Source of the DNA: Vibrio brasiliensis LMG 20546
Lineage (GTDB): Bacteria; Pseudomonadota; Gammaproteobacteria; Enterobacterales; Vibrionaceae
Direction: 5' to 3'
Length of the DNA: 64,000 nt
Assembly: GCF_000189255.1 (NCBI RefSeq)
Contig: NZ_AEVS01000072.1
Coordinates: forward strand, 1 to 64,000
This document shows positions 18,125 to 27,560 of this stretch, one piece after another (the first letter of the stretch is position 1; each line of letters starts with the position of its first letter). A model generated the notes under the pieces. That model searched no databases. It saw only the letters and a list, made by a program, of their open reading frames with translations, and was not told the origin of the DNA. Position numbers and translations under genes: made by a program.

Positions 18125-19279
18125 TTACTTTAGGCCAGCAAACTCACGTAGAAGTGCTGCTTTGTCTGTCGCTTCCCAAGGGAACTCTTCACGACCGAAG
18201 TGACCGTATGCTGCAGTCTTCTTGTAGATTGGCTGAAGTAGGTTAAGCATTTCTTGTAGGCCGTATGGGCGTAGGTCGAAGTGCTGACGAACTGCTTCAA
18301 CAATGATTTCTTGAGATACTTTTTCAGTACCAAAAGTTTCAACCATGATAGACGTTGGATCTGCAACGCCGATAGCGTAAGACAGTTGGATTTCACAACG
18401 GTCAGCTAGGCCAGCAGCAACGATGTTCTTCGCTACGTAACGAGCTGCGTATGCTGCAGAGCGGTCTACTTTTGATGGATCTTTACCAGAGAATGCACCA
18501 CCACCGTGACGCGCTGCACCGCCGTATGTATCTACGATGATCTTACGACCAGTCAGACCACAGTCACCCATTGGGCCACCGATTACGAAACGACCGGTTG
18601 GGTTGATAAAGAAGTTCGTTTCTTTGTTGATCCACTCAGAAGGTAGTACTGGTTTGATGATCTCTTCCATAACTGCTTCACGTAGGTCTGGAGTAGAGAT
18701 TGAATCACAGTGCTGAGTTGATAGAACAACTGCGTCGATACCAACGATTTTGCCTTGGTCGTATTGGAAAGTTACCTGAGATTTAGCATCTGGGCGTAAC
18801 CAAGGAAGCGTGCCGTTCTTACGTACTTCAGCTTGCTTTTGTACAAGACGGTGAGAGTACGTGATTGGAGCTGGCATTAGGATTTCTGTTTCGTTAGTTG
18901 CGTAACCAAACATGATGCCCTGGTCGCCTGCGCCTTGCTCTTTAGGATCGGCTTTATCAACACCTTGGTTGATGTCTGGAGACTGTTTACCAATTGTGTT
19001 TAGAACTGCACAAGAGTCAGCGTCAAAGCCCATGTCAGAGTGAACGTAACCAATTTCACGAACAGTTTGGCGAGTTAGCTCTTCGATATCTACCCATGCA
19101 GATGTCGTGATTTCACCACCAACCATTACCATGCCGGTTTTTACGTAAGTTTCACACGCAACACGTGCTTTAGGGTCTTGTTCTAGAATCGCATCAAGTA
19201 CTGCATCAGAAATTTGGTCTGCAATTTTATCTGGATGGCCTTCTGATACTGACTCAGAAGTGAACAGGTGCTTAGCCAT
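18125..19279 (-). CDS. metK: S-adenosylmethionine synthetase
   Basis: MetK makes S-adenosylmethionine from methionine and ATP, the main methyl donor used by several other enzymes in this window (TrmB, RsmE, RsmA). The 384-residue protein has the [15 protein letters not shown] signature at the N-terminus, [12 protein letters not shown] in the middle and the phosphate loop [17 protein letters not shown]. Codon use is highly biased, as expected for an abundant enzyme. A MetJ-type operator lies 72-95 bases upstream. It is divergent from tkt. Confidence 0.98.
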   Translation of the reverse strand: MAKHLFTSESVSEGHPDKIADQISDAVLDAILEQDPKARVACETYVKTGMVMVGGEITTSAWVDIEELTRQTVREIGYVHSDMGFDADSCAVLNTIGKQSPDINQGVDKADPKEQGAGDQGIMFGYATNETEILMPAPITYSHRLVQKQAEVRKNGTLPWLRPDAKSQVTFQYDQGKIVGIDAVVLSTQHCDSISTPDLREAVMEEIIKPVLPSEWINKETNFFINPTGRFVIGGPMGDCGLTGRKIIVDTYGGAARHGGGAFSGKDPSKVDRSAAYAARYVAKNIVAAGLADRCEIQLSYAIGVADPTSIMVETFGTEKVSQEIIVEAVRQHFDLRPYGLQEMLNLLQPIYKKTAAYGHFGREEFPWEATDKAALLREFAGLK

Positions 19280-19350
19280 GTGAGCTCCACTTTAATCTTT
19301 AGATTGTGCCCCATTTTAGTGGAACACCAATAAATAATACTGTTAATTGT

Positions 19351-19374
19351 AGGTGTATCTACATCTAGACGTCT
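19351..19374 (-). promoter_or_regulatory. MetJ operator upstream of metK
   Basis: One perfect met box AGACGTCT is at 19367-19374. Two adjacent 8-bp boxes at 19359 and 19351 each match five of eight positions. MetJ binds tandem met boxes with S-adenosylmethionine as corepressor and is known to repress metK in enterics. Confidence 0.75.
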
Positions 19375-19426
19375 ATTTTAGTTTTGATAGTTCGAATTAC
19401 AAGCTCTTTTTTGCTCTAAGCTAAAA

Positions 19427-19526
19427 CTAAACGTTTGCCCGATTTATAATAAGTTTGTACTTATCCTCTTTGAAGTTAGACCAAAAGATAGGATATTTGT
19501 GGAAAAATGCGCTGGAAAACGTTTGC
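19427..19526 (+). promoter_or_regulatory. tkt promoter region with two LacI-family-type operator sites
   Basis: CTAAACGTTTGC (19427-19438) and GAAAACGTTTGC (19515-19526) are two copies of a near-palindrome with central CG. A TATAAT box (19445-19450) lies between them. The 88-base spacing is compatible with looping. The motif resembles the PurR core GCAAACGTTTGC, and a perfect copy is found before fbaA. Confidence 0.5.
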
Positions 19527-19600
19527 ACAGCTCAGAGTGCTTTGAGAGAATTATCGCCCACTTATATTTTATGATTCGCTTAATGCACTCAGGAGCTGAC

Positions 19601-21595
19601 ATGTCTTCTCGTCAACATCTCGCTAACGCAATCCGCGCTCTAAGCATGGATGGTGTACAACAAGCTAACTCGGGCCACCCAGGCGCACCTATGGGTATGG
19701 CTGATATCGCCGAAGTACTTTGGCGTTCGCACCTAAACCACAACCCTGCAAACCCAGAGTGGGCTGACCGCGACCGTTTCGTGTTATCAAACGGCCACGG
19801 CTCTATGCTGATTTACTCGCTGCTACACCTTTCTGGTTACGAGCTGTCTATCGACGATCTTAAAAATTTCCGTCAGCTACACTCAAAAACTCCGGGTCAC
19901 CCAGAGTACGGTTATGCGCCGGGTGTTGAAACGACTACAGGTCCTCTAGGTCAGGGTATCACTAACGCTGTTGGTATGGCGCTAGCTGAGAAGACTCTTG
20001 CTGCACAGTTCAACAAAGAAGGCCACGACATCGTTGACCACTTCACTTATGCATTCATGGGTGATGGCTGTCTGATGGAAGGTATCTCTCACGAAGCATG
20101 TTCTCTGGCTGGTACGCTAGGTCTGGGCAAACTGATCGCATTCTGGGATGACAACGGTATCTCTATCGACGGTCACGTTGAAGGCTGGTTCTCTGACGAT
20201 ACACCTAAGCGTTTTGAAGCGTACGGCTGGCATGTCATTCCTGCAGTAGACGGTCACGATCCTGAAGCGATCAACGCGGCTATCATTGCAGCTAAAGCGG
20301 ATCCACGCCCAACTCTGATTTGTACTAAAACAGTGATCGGTTTCGGTTCACCAAACAAATCTGGTTCACACGACTGTCACGGTGCACCACTTGGCGCTGA
20401 AGAAATTGCGGCTACTCGTAAGCAACTTGGCTGGGAACACGGTCCATTTGAAATCCCAGCTGACGTATATGCACAGTGGGATGCAAAAGCTGCAGGTGCT
20501 GAGAAAGAAGCGGCATGGAATGCTAAGTTTGATGCGTACGCAGCAGCTTACCCAGTTGAAGCGGCTGAGCTTAAGCGTCGCCTGAATGGCGAGCTTCCTG
20601 CTGAGTGGGAAGAGAAAGCAAACGCAATCATTGCTGACCTTCAGGCTAACCCAGCAAACATCGCATCACGTAAAGCATCTCAAAATGCTCTAGAAGCGTT
20701 TGGTGCAATGCTACCTGAATTTCTGGGTGGCTCTGCTGACCTGGCACCTTCTAACCTGACAATGTGGTCTGGCTCTAAGTCAGTATCTGCTGAAGATGCA
20801 TCAGGTAACTACATCCACTACGGTGTTCGTGAGTTTGGTATGACAGCAATCATGAACGGTATTGCGCTACACGGTGGTTTCGTACCATACGGTGCAACCT
20901 TCCTGATGTTCATGGAATACGCTCGTAACGCAATGCGTATGGCTGCTCTGATGAAAGTTCAGAACATTCAGGTTTACACTCACGACTCAATCGGTCTAGG
21001 CGAAGATGGTCCAACTCACCAACCAGTTGAGCAAATGGCTTCTCTACGTCTGACGCCAAACATGAGCACATGGCGTCCATGTGACCAGGTTGAATCAGCA
21101 GTTGCTTGGAAACTGGCTATCGAACGTAAAGACGGTCCGACGTCGCTAATCTTTTCTCGTCAGAACCTTGCACAGCAAGAGCGTGATGCAGAGCAACTAG
21201 CGAACATCGCTAAAGGTGCTTACATCCTGAAAGACTGCGCAGGCAAACCTGAGCTTATCCTTATCGCAACAGGTTCTGAAGTTGAACTAGCGGTAGAAGC
21301 AGCAGCTCAGCTAACCGCTGAAGGTAAGCAAGTACGCGTTGTTTCAATGCCATCTACAGATGCATTCGACAAGCAAGATGCGGCTTACCGCGAAGCAGTA
21401 CTACCATCTGACGTAACAACTCGTATCGCTATCGAAGCGGGTATTGCTGACTTCTGGTACAAGTACGTTGGTTTCGGTGGCAAGATCATCGGTATGACGA
21501 CATTCGGTGAATCTGCACCAGCAGGCGAACTGTTCAAGATGTTCGGTTTCACTACTGAGAACGTTGTGAACACAGCGAAAGAACTACTCGCGTAA
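19601..21595 (+). CDS. tkt: Transketolase
   Basis: Transketolase moves two-carbon ketol units between sugar phosphates in the non-oxidative pentose phosphate pathway, using thiamine diphosphate. I start it at ATG 19601, after AGGAG; a GTG frame from 19499 adds residues not found in the family. The 664-residue protein has the ThDP/Mg site ([13 protein letters not shown]), the N-terminal SGHPGAPMG, and the pyrimidine-domain [14 protein letters not shown]. Codon use is strongly optimised. It leads a run of carbon genes (epd, pgk, fbaA) and supplies erythrose-4-phosphate, the Epd substrate. Confidence 0.97.
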   Translation: MSSRQHLANAIRALSMDGVQQANSGHPGAPMGMADIAEVLWRSHLNHNPANPEWADRDRFVLSNGHGSMLIYSLLHLSGYELSIDDLKNFRQLHSKTPGHPEYGYAPGVETTTGPLGQGITNAVGMALAEKTLAAQFNKEGHDIVDHFTYAFMGDGCLMEGISHEACSLAGTLGLGKLIAFWDDNGISIDGHVEGWFSDDTPKRFEAYGWHVIPAVDGHDPEAINAAIIAAKADPRPTLICTKTVIGFGSPNKSGSHDCHGAPLGAEEIAATRKQLGWEHGPFEIPADVYAQWDAKAAGAEKEAAWNAKFDAYAAAYPVEAAELKRRLNGELPAEWEEKANAIIADLQANPANIASRKASQNALEAFGAMLPEFLGGSADLAPSNLTMWSGSKSVSAEDASGNYIHYGVREFGMTAIMNGIALHGGFVPYGATFLMFMEYARNAMRMAALMKVQNIQVYTHDSIGLGEDGPTHQPVEQMASLRLTPNMSTWRPCDQVESAVAWKLAIERKDGPTSLIFSRQNLAQQERDAEQLANIAKGAYILKDCAGKPELILIATGSEVELAVEAAAQLTAEGKQVRVVSMPSTDAFDKQDAAYREAVLPSDVTTRIAIEAGIADFWYKYVGFGGKIIGMTTFGESAPAGELFKMFGFTTENVVNTAKELLA

Positions 21596-21617
21596 TATTC
21601 TTCCGAGTATTGGCAAA

Positions 21618-21648
21618 ATAAAAAACCGAGCTGAAAGCTCGGTTTTTT
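21618..21648. terminator. Bidirectional terminator between tkt and the zinc-ribbon gene
   Basis: AAAACCGAGCT and AGCTCGGTTTT form a strong stem with a GAA loop, flanked by an A run and a T run, so it can serve both converging genes. Confidence 0.85.
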
Positions 21649-21677
21649 AATGCGTCCAGTTCGAGTCAATCAGCTAA

Positions 21678-21914
21678 CTACTCAAACTCATCGCCTTTAT
21701 TATCTTTCTCTTTATGACCACATACTTTACAAGTGACATATCTGTCCATGTCGTAGTAGTGACCACCATTAATAAAGGTATGAGCCATCAATTTGATTCT
21801 ACCTACGAGAGAAGTGTCCGTGTCGTAGCTGCTGGGCTTTCTCACAAGCACTTCACTGTGGGGCGTTTGTTGGTCGCATTGCTTACAAAAGTGAGCGGCT
21901 GGGAATCCAGACAT
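21678..21914 (-). CDS. Small hypothetical protein with two Cys-x2-Cys pairs
   Basis: I do not recognise a named family. The 78-residue protein has CKQC near the start and CKVC near the end, about 50 residues apart, as in a zinc ribbon split by an insert. The tail is charged (KEKDNKGDEFE). The second ATG at 21914 is spaced seven bases after AAAGG and is preferred to 21920, which is too close. It is convergent with tkt and divergent from epd. Zinc binding is inferred from the cysteine pairs only. Confidence 0.7.
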   Translation of the reverse strand: MSGFPAAHFCKQCDQQTPHSEVLVRKPSSYDTDTSLVGRIKLMAHTFINGGHYYDMDRYVTCKVCGHKEKDNKGDEFE

Positions 21915-22113
21915 AGTCATTTCCTTTGGTTGATTAAACTAGGAAAGAAACAGCCAATCGGAGAACAACTTGCTCGAAGTTACTATGTATATTGCGACCA
22001 TATTAATCAAGTTTAATATTATTAAACCTTCGACGCACGTCACTAACTTAATGCGCTTTTGATAGCTATCGGTTACTATTTGTGACACGAAAATCATGTA
22101 AGGCGATGGAATC

Positions 22114-23148
22114 ATGCTAAGAGTTGCGATCAATGGATTTGGACGTATCGGTCGTAATGTACTGCGAGCAGTATATGAAAGTGGCAAAAGCCAACAGATT
22201 AAAGTAGTAGCGGTTAATGAGTTGGCGCAGCCTGATGCTATGGCGCATCTACTTCAGTACGACACTAGCCACGGTCGTTTTGGCAAGAAGGTGACCAACG
22301 ATCAGGAACATATTTATATTCACCACGACAGCGGTGAATTTGATTCTATACGTATCCTTCATCTGAGCGAGATTGAACTCCTGCCTTGGCGTGATTTGGA
22401 AGTCGATCTGGTTCTTGATTGCACTGGCGTGTTTGGCTCTCAAGCTGATGGCCAGGAACACATGAAAGCGGGTGCTAAAAAAGTACTCTTTTCTCATCCT
22501 GGCGCGAGCGATCTCGACAACACCATTATTTATGGTGTTAACCACGATACACTAAAAGCTGAGCACAAAGTTGTCTCCAACGGTTCTTGTACCACCAACT
22601 GTATCGTACCCATCATTAAAGCACTGGATGATGCGTTTGAGATTGAGTCGGGCACCATCACCACTATCCATTCATCAATGAATGATCAGCAGGTCATTGA
22701 TGCTTACCATTCCGATCTACGTCGTACTCGCGCAGCGAGTCAATCGATCATTCCTGTAGACACTAAGTTGCATAAGGGTATTGAAAGAATCTTCCCGAAA
22801 TTTTCTAACAAATTTGAGGCGATTTCAGTACGAGTACCGACTGTTAACGTTACTGCAATGGATTTAAGTGTCACAATTAATACAAATGTGAAAGTTAATG
22901 ACGTAAATCAAACCATTGTTAACGCATCTCAGTGTACATTACAGGGCATTGTTGACTATACTGAAGCGCCGCTCGTTTCTATCGACTTTAATCATGATCC
23001 CCATAGCGCGATTGTCGATGGTACACAGACTCGAGTTAGTAACGGCCATCTAGTTAAGATGCTTGTATGGTGTGACAACGAATGGGGCTTTGCGAATCGT
23101 ATGCTGGATACTGCGCTCGCAATGCAAACTGCTCCCCGTCATATTTGA
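22114..23148 (+). CDS. epd: Erythrose-4-phosphate dehydrogenase
   Basis: Epd oxidises erythrose-4-phosphate to 4-phosphoerythronate with NAD, the first step of the DXP-dependent pyridoxal phosphate pathway. The 344-residue protein is a GapA paralogue: [14 protein letters not shown] binds NAD and the active-site Cys lies in SNGSCTTNC. The context epd-pgk-fbaA, and sequence such as [22 protein letters not shown], identify it as Epd rather than the glycolytic GapA. PdxA, a later enzyme of the same pathway, is also in this window. Tkt, upstream, makes its substrate. Confidence 0.92.
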   Translation: MLRVAINGFGRIGRNVLRAVYESGKSQQIKVVAVNELAQPDAMAHLLQYDTSHGRFGKKVTNDQEHIYIHHDSGEFDSIRILHLSEIELLPWRDLEVDLVLDCTGVFGSQADGQEHMKAGAKKVLFSHPGASDLDNTIIYGVNHDTLKAEHKVVSNGSCTTNCIVPIIKALDDAFEIESGTITTIHSSMNDQQVIDAYHSDLRRTRAASQSIIPVDTKLHKGIERIFPKFSNKFEAISVRVPTVNVTAMDLSVTINTNVKVNDVNQTIVNASQCTLQGIVDYTEAPLVSIDFNHDPHSAIVDGTQTRVSNGHLVKMLVWCDNEWGFANRMLDTALAMQTAPRHI

Positions 23149-23260
23149 CGCTGCAGCGTTGTTGACTGCTTAAATACACCCTAATCACATAGTAGATCTA
23201 TGCTCATAGGGCTGAATTTACTTGTCGCCTAGCTGCAACGCCAACTATCTAGGGGATAAA
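23149..23260. repeat. Palindromic intergenic repeat element between epd and pgk
   Basis: The gap starts with the palindrome ACGCTGCAGCGT right after the epd stop codon. A stem-loop at 23179-23211 pairs CCCTA with TAGGG and CATAG with CTATG. An outer inverted repeat pairs GCGTTG (23156-23161) with CAACGC (23236-23241). The layout looks like a mobile-type dispersed repeat, and I recall similar sequence in Vibrio intergenic regions. The right limit is approximate. The rest of the gap to pgk is AT-rich leader. Confidence 0.6.
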
Positions 23261-23412
23261 TGTAGTTTGCGGCATGGAGAAATATTTATTTTTACCCTTG
23301 AAATAAATATGAAGTATCTCCATATCAAAACCAGTTTGAAGAATTATTGAGCTTGGCAGGGTTGCCGGGTGACTGAAAAACTTTACTTATTTAATATTTG
23401 AGAGGACACATC

Positions 23413-24573
23413 ATGTCTGTAATCAAGATGACTGACCTGGATCTAGCAGGTAAACGTGTATTTATCCGTGCGGACCTAAACGTACCAGTAAAAGAAGGCA
23501 AAGTGACTTCTGATGCACGTATCTTAGCATCTCTACCAACTATCAAGCACTGTCTAGAAGCAGGCGCTAAAGTTATGGTTACTTCTCACCTAGGTCGTCC
23601 AACTGAAGGTGAATACGCAGAAGAGTTCTCTCTACAACCTGTAGTTAACTACCTAAACGACGCACTAGATTGCGAAGTTAAGCTAGCAAAAGATTACCTA
23701 GAAGGCCTAGAGCTGAACACTGGTGAGCTTGTTGTTCTTGAAAACGTTCGCTTCAACAAAGGCGAGAAGAAGAACGAAGAAGAGCTATCTAAGAAGTATG
23801 CTGCACTATGTGACATCTTCGTTATGGATGCATTCGGTACAGCTCACCGTGCACAAGCGTCAACTCACGGTGTTGGCATGAACGCTCCTGTAGCATGTGC
23901 TGGTCCTCTTCTAGCCGCTGAACTAGAAGCACTAGGTAAAGCAATGGACAACCCAGAGCGTCCACTAGTTGCTATCGTTGGTGGTTCTAAAGTTTCTACT
24001 AAACTAACAGTTCTAGAGTCTCTATCTAAAGTTGCTGACCAACTAGTTGTTGGTGGTGGTATCGCGAACACATTCATTGCTGCAGCAGGCCACAACGTAG
24101 GTAAGTCTCTATACGAAGCTGATCTGGTTGAAACAGCTCAAAAACTAATGAAAGAGTGTTCAATCCCAGTGGCGACTGACGTTGCATGTGCGAAAGCATT
24201 CGACGAGAACGCTGAAGCTGAAATCAAGCACGTATCTGAAGTTGCTGATGACGACATGATTTTCGACCTGGGTCCTGATTCAACTGCAGCTCTAGCTGAA
24301 ATTATCGCTAACGCGAAAACTATCCTTTGGAACGGTCCTGTAGGTGTATTCGAATTCAAGAACTTCGAAGCAGGTACTAAAGGTATCTCTGAAGCAATCG
24401 CTCAGTCTGCAGGTTTCTCTGTAGCAGGTGGTGGTGACACGCTAGCAGCTATCGACAAGTTCGGTATCAAAGCTGACGTTTCTTACATCTCTACTGGTGG
24501 CGGTGCTTTCCTTGAGTTTGTAGAAGGTAAAGTACTTCCTGCTGTAGCAATGCTTGAAGAGCGCGCTAAGTAA
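23413..24573 (+). CDS. pgk: Phosphoglycerate kinase
   Basis: Pgk transfers the acyl phosphate of 1,3-bisphosphoglycerate to ADP in glycolysis. The start at ATG 23413 follows GAGAGGAC and gives 386 residues, as in the family; the frame from 23398 is an upstream TTG. Signature segments [14 protein letters not shown], the hinge GGSKVSTK and the C-terminal GGGDTLAA phosphate loop are present. Codon use is extremely biased. It is part of the conserved epd-pgk-fbaA group. Confidence 0.98.
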   Translation: MSVIKMTDLDLAGKRVFIRADLNVPVKEGKVTSDARILASLPTIKHCLEAGAKVMVTSHLGRPTEGEYAEEFSLQPVVNYLNDALDCEVKLAKDYLEGLELNTGELVVLENVRFNKGEKKNEEELSKKYAALCDIFVMDAFGTAHRAQASTHGVGMNAPVACAGPLLAAELEALGKAMDNPERPLVAIVGGSKVSTKLTVLESLSKVADQLVVGGGIANTFIAAAGHNVGKSLYEADLVETAQKLMKECSIPVATDVACAKAFDENAEAEIKHVSEVADDDMIFDLGPDSTAALAEIIANAKTILWNGPVGVFEFKNFEAGTKGISEAIAQSAGFSVAGGGDTLAAIDKFGIKADVSYISTGGGAFLEFVEGKVLPAVAMLEERAK

Positions 24574-24580
24574 TTAAATG

Positions 24581-24612
24581 AAAGCGGGGGAAGTGATTCT
24601 CCCGCTTTCTTG
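24581..24612 (+). terminator. Terminator-like hairpin after pgk
   Basis: AAAGCGGG and CCCGCTTT form an 8-bp stem with a 12-base interior, followed by a broken T tract (TTTCTTGTTT). It may only partly separate pgk from fbaA. Confidence 0.65.
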
Positions 24613-24656
24613 TTTGCTGCACATCACACTTTTTTTGCTAGAATAGCGCACGTTGT

Positions 24657-24672
24657 GAGCAAACGTTTGCAA
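24657..24672 (+). promoter_or_regulatory. LacI-family/PurR-like operator before fbaA
   Basis: GCAAACGTTTGC (24659-24670) is a perfect 12-bp palindrome, equal to the PurR core. It lies 13-14 bases downstream of a TAGAAT box (24639-24644), close to the expected transcription start, where a repressor would block initiation. Two close variants occur before tkt. Confidence 0.55.
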
Positions 24673-24728
24673 GAATTTAAACTTAACAAGTTTTATTTTT
24701 AAAACGACAGATAAATAGGATTAAATCC

Positions 24729-25805
24729 ATGTCTAAGATCTTCGATTTCGTAAAACCAGGTGTAATCTCTGGCGATGACGTACAGAAAGTTTTTGAAGTT
24801 GCTAAAGAAAACAACTTCGCTCTACCAGCAGTAAACGTTGTTGGTACTGACTCTGTAAACGCAGTACTAGAAGCAGCAGCGAAAGTTAAATCTCCAGTTG
24901 TTGTTCAGTTCTCTAACGGCGGTGCAGCTTTCTTCGCTGGTAAAGGCGTTAAACTTGAAGGTCAAGGTGCTCAAATCCTTGGTGCTGTAGCTGGTGCTAA
25001 ATACGTTCACGCTGTAGCTGAAGCTTACGGTGTGCCAGTTATCCTACACACTGACCACGCTGCTAAGAAACTTCTTCCATGGATCGACGGTCTACTAGAC
25101 GCTGGTGAAGAGTTCTTCGCTCAAACTGGTAAGCCTCTATTCTCTTCTCACATGCTAGACCTTTCTGAAGAGTCTCTAGAAGAGAACATCGAAACATGTG
25201 CTAAGTACCTAGAGCGCATGGCTAAAATGAACATGACAATCGAGATCGAACTTGGTTGTACTGGTGGTGAAGAAGATGGCGTTGATAACTCTGATATGGA
25301 CGCATCTGAGCTTTACACTTCTCCAGAAGACGTTGCATACGCATACGAGAAACTAAGCGCAGTTAGCCCACGTTTCACTATCGCTGCATCTTTCGGTAAC
25401 GTACACGGCGTATACAAGCCAGGTAACGTTGTTCTAACTCCAACTATCCTACGTGACTCTCAAGCATACTGTGCAGAGAAGTTCGGTATTGCACCAAACG
25501 CTCTAAACTTCGTATTCCACGGTGGTTCAGGTTCTACTGAAGCTGAAATCCAAGAGTCTATTGGCTACGGTGTTATCAAAATGAACATCGATACTGATAC
25601 TCAGTGGGCAACTTGGGATGGTATCCGTAAGTACGAAGCTGAAAACCGTGATTACCTACAAGGTCAAATCGGTAACCCAACTGGCGAAGATGCACCAAAC
25701 AAGAAGTACTACGATCCACGCGTATGGCTACGTGCTGGTCAAGCTTCAATGGTAGCGCGTCTAGAGAAAGCATTCGCTGACCTAAACGCAGTAGACGTAC
25801 TATAA
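24729..25805 (+). CDS. fbaA: Class II fructose-1,6-bisphosphate aldolase
   Basis: This zinc enzyme splits fructose-1,6-bisphosphate into two trioses. The 358-residue protein has the catalytic ILHTDHAAKK segment (Asp and zinc His), a second zinc His in FVFHGGSGS, and EIELGCTGGEEDGVDN. The SAM-independent class II type is clear; there is no lysine Schiff-base motif. Codon bias is extreme, as for an abundant glycolytic enzyme. It follows pgk, but has its own promoter region with a palindromic operator. Confidence 0.98.
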   Translation: MSKIFDFVKPGVISGDDVQKVFEVAKENNFALPAVNVVGTDSVNAVLEAAAKVKSPVVVQFSNGGAAFFAGKGVKLEGQGAQILGAVAGAKYVHAVAEAYGVPVILHTDHAAKKLLPWIDGLLDAGEEFFAQTGKPLFSSHMLDLSEESLEENIETCAKYLERMAKMNMTIEIELGCTGGEEDGVDNSDMDASELYTSPEDVAYAYEKLSAVSPRFTIAASFGNVHGVYKPGNVVLTPTILRDSQAYCAEKFGIAPNALNFVFHGGSGSTEAEIQESIGYGVIKMNIDTDTQWATWDGIRKYEAENRDYLQGQIGNPTGEDAPNKKYYDPRVWLRAGQASMVARLEKAFADLNAVDVL

Positions 25806-25825
25806 TTCGTCTTACAAGCATTGAT

Positions 25826-25854
25826 AAAAAGCCGCTCATTGAGCGGCTTTTTTT
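25826..25854 (+). terminator. Terminator of fbaA
   Basis: AAGCCGCTCA and TGAGCGGCTT pair with a minimal loop, followed by a long T run. Confidence 0.88.
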
Positions 25855-25937
25855 GTTTTGGAGCTCGTAAAGATCCTAAGCGGTCCAGTCTCAATAAAAA
25901 GTCTGGCGAAAATAGAACTCTTTGCGTAATCTTGTAG

Positions 25938-25971
25938 AGGCTTATCGGACTTTTCTGATAAGCCTTTGTTT
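25938..25971 (+). terminator. Second terminator-like hairpin with no gene in front
   Basis: AGGCTTATC and GATAAGCCT form a 9-bp stem with a 10-base loop, then TTTGTTTT. It lies 85 bases after the fbaA terminator. It may be a back-up terminator or the end of a small RNA from 25855 onward. I see no open frame in this stretch. Confidence 0.5.
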
Positions 25972-25990
25972 TCGCTCTCTTTGCAAAAAC

Positions 25991-26019
25991 TTGACTTTAT
26001 ACATAGTCAAAAGTGATAT
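25991..26019 (+). promoter_or_regulatory. Sigma70 promoter of mscS
   Basis: TTGACT (25991-25996), a 17-base spacer and TGATAT (26014-26019) give a near-consensus promoter. It leaves a leader of about 100 bases before the mscS start codon. Confidence 0.6.
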
Positions 26020-26129
26020 CGTGCCGAAAAATTGGCATTGCTTCAGCAAATATATATAGATGTCATTGTTGATTAATAATCTAAAGCAGTTTGATTCATA
26101 GAATCATAATATTTTTTGAGGATACAAAT

Positions 26130-26996
26130 ATGGCAGGTGAATCAGCGGGGATCGATACTCCCCTAGTTGATGGTTTAAGCCAAGCGGAAAAATGGCTAAC
26201 AAATAATTCTGATTTACTGGTTCAGTACGGTGTGAATATCATCTCTGCGGTTCTGATCCTGTTTATCGGTAACATTATCGTTAAAGCAGTAGCGAACAGT
26301 GTTTCTAAAGTTTTAGAAAAGAAAAACATGGATAAGGCAGTTGTTGAGTTTGTTCACGGCCTGGTTCGTTACCTACTATTCGTTATTGTACTGATTGCTG
26401 CATTGGGTCGTGTTGGTGTTCAAACAGCATCTGTTGTTGCTGTTATCGGTGCTGCCGGTCTTGCTGTTGGTCTTGCTCTGCAAGGCTCACTATCTAACTT
26501 TGCGGCAGGTGTTCTGATTGTTGCCTTTCGTCCATTTAAGTCTGGTGACTATGTGGAAATTGGTGGCGTTGCAGGTAGCGTAGAAGCGATTCAGATTTTC
26601 CAAACAGTACTGAAAACTCCTGACAACAAGATGGTTGTAGTACCAAACTCAGGTGTTATCGGCAGTCCTATCACGAACTACTCTCGCCATGAAACGCGCC
26701 GTGTAGATCTTGTTATCGGTGTTTCTTACAGTGCTGACCTTAAGCAGACTAAACAAGTGATTCGTGATGTACTAGAGAAAGACACACGTATTCTTAAAGA
26801 TCCTGATATCCAGATCGGTGTTTTGGCACTTGCTGATTCTTCAGTGAACTTTGTGGTTCGTCCATGGTGTAAAACTGCGGATTACTGGGACGTGTACTTC
26901 GATTCAACCCAGGCAATCAAAGAAGCGTTGGATGAAGCGGGTATTGAAATTCCATTCCCACAAATGGATGTTCACTTGAACAAAGTAGACGCTTAA
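26130..26996 (+). CDS. mscS: Small-conductance mechanosensitive channel
   Basis: MscS is a homoheptameric inner-membrane channel that opens under membrane tension to release osmolytes during hypo-osmotic shock. The start at ATG 26130 follows TGAGG and gives 288 residues, as in the family. Three transmembrane helices occupy the first third; the pore helix has the Gly/Ala pattern VIGAAGLAVGLALQGSLSN. The beta domain with PFKSGDYVEIGG and the C-terminal cytoplasmic cage follow. It has its own promoter and terminator. Confidence 0.96.
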   Translation: MAGESAGIDTPLVDGLSQAEKWLTNNSDLLVQYGVNIISAVLILFIGNIIVKAVANSVSKVLEKKNMDKAVVEFVHGLVRYLLFVIVLIAALGRVGVQTASVVAVIGAAGLAVGLALQGSLSNFAAGVLIVAFRPFKSGDYVEIGGVAGSVEAIQIFQTVLKTPDNKMVVVPNSGVIGSPITNYSRHETRRVDLVIGVSYSADLKQTKQVIRDVLEKDTRILKDPDIQIGVLALADSSVNFVVRPWCKTADYWDVYFDSTQAIKEALDEAGIEIPFPQMDVHLNKVDA

Positions 26997-27015
26997 TCGA
27001 GTCATCAAATCAACA

Positions 27016-27045
27016 GAAAGCGAGGCAGTAGCCTCGCTTTTTTTA
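27016..27045. terminator. Terminator between mscS and the YbaK-type gene
   Basis: AAAGCGAGGC and GCCTCGCTTT form a strong stem with an AGTA loop, followed by a T run. It lies between converging genes and overlaps the last codon of the minus-strand gene. Confidence 0.82.
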
Positions 27046-27543
27046 TGCCTGGTTTGATGTGGTGAGTTCGAAGATAGGGTTGTTTAGTTCTGTGAGTATT
27101 TTATGCAGTGATGAGCTAGAGAAGCCAATTGTAAACTCAGGGTCTGCGGGGGTGTATAGAATCTCTTCTGTTTGATATAAGCCTGTGTCTACGATAATCG
27201 GGATCTCTTCGGGGATACCAAATGGACACACCGCACCTGGCACACAACCTAACTGTTGAGTCATCTCTTGGTCACTGCATATTGATGGACGTTTACCAAG
27301 TAGTGACTTGATTGCTTTAGTATCAAGCCTTTGATCTTTGTGGGTAAGATACAGAGCAAAACCGCTTCCTTTCAGTTTCAGAAACAGGCTTTTACTGTGC
27401 GTCCCTGTCCAACCCAGTCTTTCAGCCACAATGAGGTCGGTGGCAAAGTCTAGGATAGGTTCATGTTGCCATTGGCGATACTCAATCTCTAAGCCTTTAA
27501 GTAGCGAGATGTTGAACTGATAGATCTGATCCAGCTTGTTCAT
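27043..27543 (-). CDS. YbaK/prolyl-tRNA-synthetase-associated domain protein
   Basis: The 166-residue protein matches the YbaK/aminoacyl-tRNA editing domain family, which hydrolyses mischarged tRNAs in trans. The family lysine lies in a KSLFLKLKGSG-like segment, and a GCVPGAVCPFG loop matches the conserved GxxxGxxxPfG pattern. The substrate (Cys-tRNA-Pro, Ala-tRNA-Pro or another) cannot be read from sequence. It ends against the mscS terminator and lies 17 bases after argO, so it is probably cotranscribed with it. Confidence 0.82.
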   Translation of the reverse strand: MNKLDQIYQFNISLLKGLEIEYRQWQHEPILDFATDLIVAERLGWTGTHSKSLFLKLKGSGFALYLTHKDQRLDTKAIKSLLGKRPSICSDQEMTQQLGCVPGAVCPFGIPEEIPIIVDTGLYQTEEILYTPADPEFTIGFSSSSLHKILTELNNPIFELTTSNQA

Positions 27544-27560
27544 GGTGGCTTCCTAATTCC

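Noticed and set aside
19499-19600. 34-residue extension of transketolase from a GTG
   Set aside because: Residues are not family-like and the segment covers an operator site; AGGAG precedes ATG 19601.
22114-23148. Glycolytic GapA
   Set aside because: Neighbours pgk-fbaA and the diverged active-site surroundings fit Epd.
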